Assembly (NCBI GenBank): GCA_910587155.1
Contig: CAJULA010000027.1
Coordinates: forward strand, 1-41,700
Direction: 5' to 3'
From: an uncultured Lachnospiraceae bacterium
GTDB lineage: Bacteria; Bacillota; Clostridia; Lachnospirales; Lachnospiraceae
DNA length: 41,700 nucleotides
Within the stretch, counting starts at the first letter, position 1. Every line of letters begins with the position of its first letter. Positions 13,536 to 20,723 of this stretch are shown piece by piece. Both the position numbers and the translations under genes were made by a program. The notes below the pieces were generated by a model, which did no database searches, was not told the origin of the DNA, and saw nothing but the letters and a program-made list of their open reading frames with translations.

Positions 13536-14528
13536 TCAGTTTTCTGCCTTTCCATGGCGCAGCATCAGTTCTTTCACCGCCTCGTCGGCCCGCTTATTAT
13601 GGAACAGAACTTCATTGACCTGGGTAATGATAGGCAGATCAACATGATACTTTTCCGCCAGTCCCAGTGCGGCCTTGGCGGAATATACGCCCTCCACTAC
13701 CATCTTCACTTCCGCCATGGCCTCCTCATAGCTGTAGCCCTTTCCGATCAGGATGCCGGCCCGCCTGTTACGCGAATGCATGCTGGCACAGGTGACGATC
13801 AGATCGCCGATACCGGAAAGTCCCGCGAAGGTTTCCATCTTTCCTCCCATGGCAATACCCAGCCTGGCAATCTCCGCAATGCCTCTCGTAATCAGCGCCG
13901 CCTTTGTATTGTCCCCGTATCCCAGTCCGTCCGCAATGCCTGCTGCCAGAGCTACCACATTTTTCAGAGCGGCCCCCAGTTCTATACCGGTCACATCCTC
14001 ACTTGTATAAACGCGGAATACCTCACTCATAAAAAGCTCCTGGACATATTCCGCCGTTTTCTTATCCTGTGCACCCACGACAATCGTCGTAGGCAGTCCC
14101 TTCCCCACTTCTTCCGCATGGGACGGCCCCGACATAACGGTCACTGTTGCCTGCGGGACCTCCTCCCTGATAATCTGGGACAACGTCATAAGGGTTTTCT
14201 CTTCAATCCCTTTGGCCACATTGACGATAATCTGCCCCTCCTTAACCAACGGCTTCATCTGCTGCGCCGTGCTGCGCACAAAGGGAGAAGGTACGGCCAG
14301 AACCAGTATATCCTGACCTGTCACCCCTGCCTTCAGATCAGAGGTCACTTCGATTTCCTCCGGCAGCCTGACCCCCGGCAGTTTGTCCGGATTCTCCCTC
14401 TTTGTCCGCAGCAGTTCCACTTCGTCCTCCAGCGCGGACCAGAGTGTGACCTGATGTCCGTTATGATACAGCAGAAGCGCCAGCGCACTGCCCCAGCTCC
14501 CTGCCCCGATTACACCTGCTGATGCCAT
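13536..14528 (-). CDS. gpsA: NAD(P)-dependent glycerol-3-phosphate dehydrogenase
   Basis: The product has 330 residues. The nucleotide-binding GAGSWG lies near residues 7-12, SGPSHAEEV and the catalytic-Lys block LGAALKNVVALAAGIADGLG lie mid-protein, and the substrate-binding C-terminal domain includes GLSGIGDLIVTC and SRNRRAG. It reduces dihydroxyacetone phosphate to sn-glycerol 3-phosphate, the substrate of PlsY encoded just upstream. ATG 14528 is used with TAGGAGG 7 bases before; a TTG-started extension (14555) reads the recurrent NWNR leader discussed in the findings. Confidence 0.97.
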   Translation of the reverse strand: MASAGVIGAGSWGSALALLLYHNGHQVTLWSALEDEVELLRTKRENPDKLPGVRLPEEIEVTSDLKAGVTGQDILVLAVPSPFVRSTAQQMKPLVKEGQIIVNVAKGIEEKTLMTLSQIIREEVPQATVTVMSGPSHAEEVGKGLPTTIVVGAQDKKTAEYVQELFMSEVFRVYTSEDVTGIELGAALKNVVALAAGIADGLGYGDNTKAALITRGIAEIARLGIAMGGKMETFAGLSGIGDLIVTCASMHSRNRRAGILIGKGYSYEEAMAEVKMVVEGVYSAKAALGLAEKYHVDLPIITQVNEVLFHNKRADEAVKELMLRHGKAEN

Positions 14529-14577
14529 AGTTTGCCTCCTATTCCAGTTCCGCAACCGCCCTTCGTCATCCCTGCCT

Positions 14578-14619
14578 CGGATCGTTCCCCGGCTGTTACA
14601 ACTTCCGTGTAACGATCCG
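14578..14619. other. Mutually exclusive hairpins in the plsY-gpsA gap
   Basis: CGGATCGTT (14578-14586) pairs with AACGATCCG (14611-14619). Inside, GTTACA (14595-14600) pairs with TGTAAC (14608-14613), which overlaps the outer arm, so only one stem can form fully. No T-tract follows. It could be an RNA processing or stability element. Confidence 0.4.
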
Positions 14620-14666
14620 GATGCCTGCGGGCTGTTGCTGTTTTTATTCCGGTTCCTGTTTTTATG

Positions 14667-15314
14667 TTATACTTCATTCTTTTTGGAAAGATATGTTCTG
14701 CGTTCTTCGCCTCTGAGCAGGCGGCCGATGTTGGCGCGGTGTTTCACGTAAGCCATGACAGTGAGGAAACCGCCTACCGCGTACAGCTCCAGAAGGGCCG
14801 TCTGCTCCATGTGGAAAAATCCCGTCTGGCCCATAACCACGAGCTGGATCATAAAGCCCGCGTAGACAAGCAGAGAGCCCAGAGAGACGTAATGGGTCGT
14901 AAAAAATACGGAGCTGAACAAGATCAGACCCACCGGGATAAACAGCGGATGAAAAGCAGCGATCAGGCCGGCCGTGGCGGCAATTCCTTTTCCGCCCCGG
15001 AAGCCCAGATAAAAGGGGAAATTGTGTCCCAGTATGGCTCCTGCCGCGCCGTAAAGCATAAGCAGATACATAATATCAGGCCGCGCCGCGCCGTAAAGCA
15101 GTCTGGCGGCAATCACGGCTATGGCACATTTCAGTACGTCTCCCACAAAGACGATCAGGCCGGCTTTGGCGCCGAACACACGCAGGGTATTGGTCGTCCC
15201 CGCATTTCCGCTCCCCATCTGCCGGATATCCACACCGTGAAATCTTCCGTAAATATAGGCAGTCTGAAAATTGCCCAGCAAATACCCGATTCCCAGACAA
15301 ATGATCCGTTCCAT
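14667..15314 (-). CDS. plsY: Acyl-phosphate:glycerol-3-phosphate acyltransferase
   Basis: The product has 215 residues with five or six membrane helices. The three PlsY motifs are visible: MGSGNAGTTNTLRVFG (33-48), GHNFPFYLGFRGGKGIAA (about 96-113) and the late VKHRANIGRLLRGEE (about 190-204). It transfers an acyl group from acyl phosphate to glycerol 3-phosphate, the first step of phospholipid synthesis, in the cytoplasmic membrane. Its ATG directly abuts the TAA of der, and gpsA follows, so enzyme and substrate supply are coupled in one operon. Confidence 0.97.
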   Translation of the reverse strand: MERIICLGIGYLLGNFQTAYIYGRFHGVDIRQMGSGNAGTTNTLRVFGAKAGLIVFVGDVLKCAIAVIAARLLYGAARPDIMYLLMLYGAAGAILGHNFPFYLGFRGGKGIAATAGLIAAFHPLFIPVGLILFSSVFFTTHYVSLGSLLVYAGFMIQLVVMGQTGFFHMEQTALLELYAVGGFLTVMAYVKHRANIGRLLRGEERRTYLSKKNEV

Positions 15315-16649
15315 TTATTTTTCCTTCCTTTCTCTGATCAAAAACCGCAGCGGCGTCCCTCTGAAGCCAAACGCTTCCCGTATTTTATTTTCGATATATC
15401 TTGTATAAGAGAAGTGCATCAGTGACTTATCGTTCACGAAAATAACAAAGGTAGGGGGCTTAACCGACACCTGCGTAATATAATAAAGTTTCAGACGTTT
15501 TCCCTTATCAGACGGCGGCTGCTGCAGGGCAACGGCTTCCGTCATAATCTCATTGAGCACCCCTGTCGCCACGCGCATGGCATGATTTTCAATCACGCCG
15601 TCGATCAGTTCAAACAGCTTTTCCAGCCGCTGTCCGGTCTGGGCGGAAATAAAGAGGATCTCCGCATACGGCATATAGGAAAGCACTTCCCGTATCCGTG
15701 CCGTATACTTATAGATAGTCTTGTCATCCTTTTCGATCAGATCCCATTTATTGACTGCTATGATGACGCCTTTGCCCCTTTCATGGGCGATACCGGCGAT
15801 CTTGGCATCCTGCTCTGTCACGCCTTCCTGTGCGTCGATCACAAGCACTGCCACATCAGAGCGCTCCACTGCACCTACGGTACGGACGATCATATACCGT
15901 TCCAGTTCTTCTTTGATCTTATTCTTACGCCTAAGACCTGCCGTATCAATCAGCACATATTCGCGCTCTCCCCGGACGACCTCCGTATCCACGGCATCTC
16001 TCGTCGTGCCCGCAATTTCAGAGACGATCACACGCCTCTCTCCGATCAGTTTATTAATAATGGAAGATTTTCCCACATTGGGCTTGCCCACAATAGCGAT
16101 ACGCGGACGCTCATCCTCTTCCTCCTCCCCCGAATCCTCCGGGAAGTAAGAAATGACCGCGTCAAGCAGCTCTCCGATCCCCAGCCGGCCTGCCGCCGAA
16201 ATCGGTATGGGCTCACCGATGCCCAGATTATAAAATTCATAGACATCCGGCATAAATTTCTGGAAATCGTCTGTCTTATTCACTGTCAGTACTACCGGCT
16301 TGCGGGAACGCCGCAGCATATCCGCCACCTTGCCATCCGCATCCTGCAGGCCCTGCCGCACATCCACCATAAACAGAATCACATCCGCCATATCTATGGC
16401 AATACCGGCCTGTTCTCTCATCTGGGATAAAATGACATCCTGGCTGTCCGGCTCGATACCTCCCGTATCAATCAGTGTAAAAGCCCTGTCCAGCCATGTG
16501 ATATCCGCATAGATCCGATCGCGCGTAATACCCGGCGTATCCTTTACGATCGAGATCATCCCGCCTGCCAGCGCATTAAACAATGTGGATTTTCCCACAT
16601 TTGGCCTGCCTACCACCGCTACGATGGGCTTTCTCTTTGTCCTGCTCAT
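15315..16649 (-). CDS. der: Ribosome assembly GTPase Der (EngA)
   Basis: The product has 444 residues with two tandem GTPase domains. G1 motifs are GRPNVGKST (near 13-21) and GKPNVGKSS (near 183-191); DTGG and DTAG are the G3 motifs and NKTD and NKWD the G4 motifs. A KH-like C-terminal domain follows (YYITQVSVKPPTFVIFVN..., ending in RFLIRERKEK). It acts in late assembly of the 50S subunit. ATG 16649 is chosen for its 6-base spacing from GAGGAG; the frame continues upstream to 16745 without support and would overlap the radical SAM gene. Confidence 0.97.
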   Translation of the reverse strand: MSRTKRKPIVAVVGRPNVGKSTLFNALAGGMISIVKDTPGITRDRIYADITWLDRAFTLIDTGGIEPDSQDVILSQMREQAGIAIDMADVILFMVDVRQGLQDADGKVADMLRRSRKPVVLTVNKTDDFQKFMPDVYEFYNLGIGEPIPISAAGRLGIGELLDAVISYFPEDSGEEEEDERPRIAIVGKPNVGKSSIINKLIGERRVIVSEIAGTTRDAVDTEVVRGEREYVLIDTAGLRRKNKIKEELERYMIVRTVGAVERSDVAVLVIDAQEGVTEQDAKIAGIAHERGKGVIIAVNKWDLIEKDDKTIYKYTARIREVLSYMPYAEILFISAQTGQRLEKLFELIDGVIENHAMRVATGVLNEIMTEAVALQQPPSDKGKRLKLYYITQVSVKPPTFVIFVNDKSLMHFSYTRYIENKIREAFGFRGTPLRFLIRERKEK

Positions 16650-16707
16650 TGTCATCTCCTCTATGCCGCCGGGCCGCCTCTTATGGAACAATCCGCATAC
16701 CTTCCCG

Positions 16708-18048
16708 CTATCGCTCCATCCCCAGCATCTTCCATACAAAATCACGTCCGCTTGATTTTACAATATTTACCCTCGTTTGTAAAGCGTTTCCCAGCTGCTG
16801 CAGCGTCATGTCATCGAGAAAAACCTCTTCCCCGCTGCGCAGTACATTCTGCGGCAGATAGAGGGCCTCCCCCAGCTCCTTTCCCGCAAGCTGCGCCCGG
16901 ATATCCCCTCCGGTCAGAAGCCCCGACACAGTAATCTGTTCTCCGAAGAAATCATTGCGTATGGGCCAGACCCGGATCGTAAGCCAGGGACTCAGCGCGG
17001 TCAGCCGCCGGGCCATGTCCTGTATATGGGTATATGCCAGCATCCCCGTGGCAACCGATATCCGCCGTGGTTTTGGCTCCTTCGTCTGCCTCTTTATCAG
17101 CGCCTTAGCTTCCCCGAGCGCCTCTTTAAACTCCTCTTCCTGCAGCCGCAGCATACCCACGCCGTTTTCCAGCTGAGGATACCCGTCATAGCGCTCCTGC
17201 TCCGGCAGCGGAAGCCCTGCCAGAATATACCATTCATCGCTGGCATGGATAAAATGTATGCCATGCGTCTCATACATGCGGTCCTGCCATCCGTGAATCA
17301 TCTCCAGCACCGACAGCGCATCCTCACGGGTAAAAGGCTGCAGCGGATACAATCCCTCCCTGTGCGCGGACAATCCCACCGGAACCACAGACACACTTTC
17401 CAGCACCGGGATATACCTGCTCAAATCCCGGATGCTTTTCTCCAGCTGTGCGCCGTCATTGATTCCTTTGCAGAGAACAATCTGCCCGTTCATGGTAATC
17501 CCGGCCTCATACAGACGCCTTGCCTTCTCCAGCGCCTCTCCCGCAAAACGGTTATTCAGCATTCTGCAGCGCAGCTCGGGGTCTGTCGTCTGAAAGGAGA
17601 TATTGATGGGGGAGAGGCGATAGCGGATAATCCTCTCAATATCTTCCTCCGACATATTAGTCAGCGTCACATAATTCCCCTGCAGAAAGGAAAGTCTGGC
17701 ATCGTCATCCTTAAAATAAAGCGTATCCCGCATCCCCCGGGGCATCTGATCAATAAAGCAGAAAATACAGTGATTATGACAGGAGCGGTACTCGTCCATC
17801 AGACCGTTTTCAAACTCCAGTCCCAGCTCCTCCTCATATTCTTTATCAATTTCCAGCAGCCACTCCTCCCCCGAAGGCTTCCTGACCAGGACTTCGATAT
17901 AAGTATCCATGCAATAATACTGATAATCAAAAATATCCGTAATCTTCTGTCCGTTTATGGCCAGCAGCCAATCCCCCGGCGCAATCTCCAGCTCCTGCCC
18001 GATGCTGCCCGGCAGAACATTTTTGATCAGATGCCCTTCTGTTTTCAT
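16708..18048 (-). CDS. DUF512 radical SAM protein with PDZ-like N-terminus
   Basis: The product has 446 residues. A PDZ-like start (KNVLPGSIGQELEIAPGDWL, NGQKITDIFDYQYY) is followed by a Cys cluster CHNHCIFCFIDQMP (CxxxCxxC, 4Fe-4S/SAM type) near residue 90, a radical SAM-like barrel and the DUF512 domain with GVGMLRL. The family is conserved beside der in Clostridia; the reaction is unknown. ATG 18048 is preferred because AAAGGAG lies 9 bases upstream; ATG 18069 has none. It is the first gene of the run that continues through der, plsY and gpsA, and is divergent from the PRPP synthetase-like gene. Confidence 0.88.
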   Translation of the reverse strand: MKTEGHLIKNVLPGSIGQELEIAPGDWLLAINGQKITDIFDYQYYCMDTYIEVLVRKPSGEEWLLEIDKEYEEELGLEFENGLMDEYRSCHNHCIFCFIDQMPRGMRDTLYFKDDDARLSFLQGNYVTLTNMSEEDIERIIRYRLSPINISFQTTDPELRCRMLNNRFAGEALEKARRLYEAGITMNGQIVLCKGINDGAQLEKSIRDLSRYIPVLESVSVVPVGLSAHREGLYPLQPFTREDALSVLEMIHGWQDRMYETHGIHFIHASDEWYILAGLPLPEQERYDGYPQLENGVGMLRLQEEEFKEALGEAKALIKRQTKEPKPRRISVATGMLAYTHIQDMARRLTALSPWLTIRVWPIRNDFFGEQITVSGLLTGGDIRAQLAGKELGEALYLPQNVLRSGEEVFLDDMTLQQLGNALQTRVNIVKSSGRDFVWKMLGMER

Positions 18049-18094
18049 CGTCCCAGACTCCTTTTCCATATATTGTCATTCTACTAGAATTTTC

Positions 18095-18123
18095 TTGACG
18101 TGTCACCTGCATAATGTTATAAA
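18095..18123 (+). promoter_or_regulatory. Promoter of the PRPP synthetase-like gene
   Basis: TTGACG (18095-18100), 17 bases, TATAAA (18118-18123), about 47 bases before ATG 18170. Confidence 0.75.
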
Positions 18124-18169
18124 AATATTGGGAGAAGCTTTAGATACGTGTCATATTTTGGAGGTAGTC

Positions 18170-19357
18170 ATGCCTAATGTCAAAGAACTGGAGACAGCCC
18201 TTCCGGTCGCTCCGCTGAAACTCGTTGCCATGAAATCCGCTGAAGCTCTGGGCCGCAGAGTCAACGATTATCTTGTCGAATTCCGGCGCAACATCCACCA
18301 TTCCCTCAAGGACGATCCGGCCTTTCACGGTTATACGGAAAGCAGCTATCTGTGCAGCGCAGAATGTCCCCGCTTCGGTTCCGGAGAGGGAAAGGGCGTT
18401 TTTTATGAAAGTGTCCGCGGCAAGGATCTCTACATACTGCTGGACGTATGCAACCACAGCATTACCTATCAGGTAAACGGCTACACCAACCATATGTCTC
18501 CTGATGATCACTATCAGGATCTCAAACGCGTCATTGCGGCAGCGGCCGGAAAAGCGCACCGCATCAATGTCATCATGCCCTTTCTGTATGAAGGCAGGCA
18601 GCACAAACGTTCCGGCCGGGAATCTCTGGACTGCGCCATTGCCCTGGAGGAGCTGTACGCCATGGGAGTTTCCAATATCGTCACCTTTGACGCTCACGAT
18701 CCCCGGGTACAAAATGCCGTCCCCCTGGCAGGCTTTGACAATTTTACCTCTCATTATCAGTTCCTGCGCGCCCTGCTCCACAGCATACCGGATCTGATCA
18801 TCGACAAGGATCATACCGTTGTCATCAGCCCTGACGAAGGCGGTCTGTCCCGCGCGGTCTATTTTTCGGGCGTACTCGGCATAGACACTGGCATGTTTTA
18901 CAAACGTCGGGACTATTCCACCATCATCGGCGGAAGGAATCCCATTGTAGCTCATGAATTTCTGGGTGACAACATTGACGGCAAGGATGTGTTTGTCATC
19001 GACGATATGATTGCATCCGGTGAAAGTATACTGGAAACCGCCAAGCAGCTCAAAATTATGAACGCCAAACGGGTCTTTCTCTGTACCACCTTCGGCCTGT
19101 TTACAAAAGGTCTGGCAGCCTTTGATTATGCCTACGAACATTGCTACTTCGACAGGACGGTGATCACCAATCTCTGCTATCTGCCGCCGGAGATCCGCAA
19201 TAAGCCTTATTTCCTGGAGGCTGACATGAGCAAGTTCCTGGCCTCCATCATAGATTTTTCCAATCATGACAGCTCCCTGAACAATGTCATGACCCCTACG
19301 GAAAAGATACAGACCATTCTGAAACAATATAATCTCCGCCAGGATATCACCCTGTAA
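18170..19357 (+). CDS. prs: Ribose-phosphate pyrophosphokinase-like protein (long form)
   Basis: The product has 395 residues, longer than the about 315 of standard Prs. It keeps the two phosphoribosyltransferase-like halves: TFDAHDPRVQNAVP corresponds to the ATP/metal loop, and VFVIDDMIASGESILETAKQL is the PRPP-binding signature. YEGRQHKRSGRESLDCAIAL covers the flexible active-site loop region. It would make PRPP from ribose 5-phosphate and ATP for nucleotide, His and Trp synthesis. GGAGG lies 5 bases before ATG 18170. It is one of few plus-strand chromosomal genes here and stands alone. Insertions near residues 40-85 set it apart from the classical family, so substrate details are less certain. 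Confidence 0.85.
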   Translation: MPNVKELETALPVAPLKLVAMKSAEALGRRVNDYLVEFRRNIHHSLKDDPAFHGYTESSYLCSAECPRFGSGEGKGVFYESVRGKDLYILLDVCNHSITYQVNGYTNHMSPDDHYQDLKRVIAAAAGKAHRINVIMPFLYEGRQHKRSGRESLDCAIALEELYAMGVSNIVTFDAHDPRVQNAVPLAGFDNFTSHYQFLRALLHSIPDLIIDKDHTVVISPDEGGLSRAVYFSGVLGIDTGMFYKRRDYSTIIGGRNPIVAHEFLGDNIDGKDVFVIDDMIASGESILETAKQLKIMNAKRVFLCTTFGLFTKGLAAFDYAYEHCYFDRTVITNLCYLPPEIRNKPYFLEADMSKFLASIIDFSNHDSSLNNVMTPTEKIQTILKQYNLRQDITL

Positions 19358-19449
19358 TTTTGTGCGGATTGTCATTGCGGGAGGGAAAAATCCACGCCGC
19401 AAAAATCATGTGCATCCCCACGGGAAACAGCAGCTCTGTCTGCCGTTTC

Positions 19450-20574
19450 CTATTTGTTTTTCTCCCAGCCGCCATCGATCCGTCTCTCCAGCTCCGCAAA
19501 GCTCTTAAGCCCGCTGAGCACATCATACGTTTCCACGCAGGAAGCACCTGTGCCCGTGGCCAGCTGCAGGCAGCGTTTCAGCGGATAACCGGCCAGCATG
19601 GCGGACAGAAAAGCGGCTATGGTCGTATCTCCTGCCCCGACGCCGGAACGTATCTTTCCGGGTACATAGCTTTTTTCAAATCCTTCCGCTCCCGCCCAGT
19701 CACTGCAGTCATGTCCCAGACGTTCCGTCAGCATCCCGGCAAATTCACATCCCGCTGTCTTATAAAACAGTCCCGGCGCGCCACATTTAATCAGCACACA
19801 GCCTGCTCCCATGGCGATGCACCGCTCAGCCAGCGGTTTGACATCTTCTTCCAGAGAAAGAAGCCCCGTAATGTCCCTGCCTCCGCTTTGCTCCAGAATC
19901 CGGTGATATTTTTCTCTCTCCAGCATCATCAGCAGCTCTTCCACACTGGGCAGAAAGAAATCCGTAAAAGGCAGCACGGATGCAATGATCCGCTCCCAGT
20001 CGGCGCACCCCGCTTCTGTCTCTTCCTGTACCATGGCCATATCCAGAGAAGTGAGCACTCCCATCCCGGATATACACCGGAACATACGCACCAGCTCCGC
20101 GCCGTCTTTTTCATACATGGACTTCATGATCGGCGGATAGCCAAAATGGAATAATGCGGCTTCCCGTATCCTCTCCATATCCAGGTCTTCCAGGCTGAAA
20201 CTATCGTTTGCCCCCGGATTGTGGAATATGATACGATCCACCCCCGGTATCGCAAGAATAATGGAATAGGAGGTGGCCTCCTGCGATCTGATCATGGCAT
20301 CCCCGCAGCCGTACTCCCGCAATACACGGCATACGATATCGCCGAAATCATCTCTTCCGACCTTTCCCATCAGCGCGACATCCGTGCCCAGTATCTTCAT
20401 GGCCGCGCCTGTATTGGCCACCGTACCGCCCGTACTGATCGTGATATTCCCCGCCGTGATCAGTTTCCCCGGCGCCATGATCTCATGCAGACTGGCTACC
20501 GGCATCCCCGGAATCTCCGGTGTGATGTCCACACAGACATGTCCTGCCACCACTGCCTTCTTTCTCTCTCCCAT
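19450..20574 (-). CDS. PfkB-family carbohydrate kinase
   Basis: The product has 374 residues. The N-terminal glycine-rich PfkB signature is GKLITAGNITISTGGTVANT with GAAMKILGTDVALMGKVGRDDFG, and the C-terminal signature GVGAGDTTIAAFLSAMLAG contains the catalytic Asp. The ribokinase fold phosphorylates a sugar or nucleoside hydroxyl with ATP; the substrate cannot be read from sequence. AAAGGGG precedes ATG 20574, and a spurious upstream extension reaches 20634. No sugar transporter neighbours it. A Cys-containing segment near residues 255-285 is unusual for ribokinases. Confidence 0.88.
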   Translation of the reverse strand: MGERKKAVVAGHVCVDITPEIPGMPVASLHEIMAPGKLITAGNITISTGGTVANTGAAMKILGTDVALMGKVGRDDFGDIVCRVLREYGCGDAMIRSQEATSYSIILAIPGVDRIIFHNPGANDSFSLEDLDMERIREAALFHFGYPPIMKSMYEKDGAELVRMFRCISGMGVLTSLDMAMVQEETEAGCADWERIIASVLPFTDFFLPSVEELLMMLEREKYHRILEQSGGRDITGLLSLEEDVKPLAERCIAMGAGCVLIKCGAPGLFYKTAGCEFAGMLTERLGHDCSDWAGAEGFEKSYVPGKIRSGVGAGDTTIAAFLSAMLAGYPLKRCLQLATGTGASCVETYDVLSGLKSFAELERRIDGGWEKNK

Positions 20575-20695
20575 ATGATACCCCTTTCCGTTTTCTTTAC
20601 TAGAAATTTTATCATCTATTGGCCGCTTTTTCAACCGGCGGAAACCATTCCTGTTTGAAATCGCCTGCGCCGCGGACTTCCTCTTTCAATGCAAA

Positions 20696-20723
20696 GAGCA
20701 GGAAATCGTCAGATTTCCTGCTC
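20696..20723 (-). terminator. Terminator hairpin containing the histidine-kinase stop codon
   Basis: GAGCAGGAAATC (20696-20707) and GATTTCCTGCTC (20712-20723) form a perfect 12-bp stem. The 4-base loop carries the TGA stop of the kinase gene (20709-20711). A short T-run follows on the minus strand. Confidence 0.65.

Noticed and set aside
18140..19402. Minus-strand frame of 420 codons
   Set aside because: Antisense to the PRPP synthetase-like gene, which has promoter, ribosome-binding site and family motifs.
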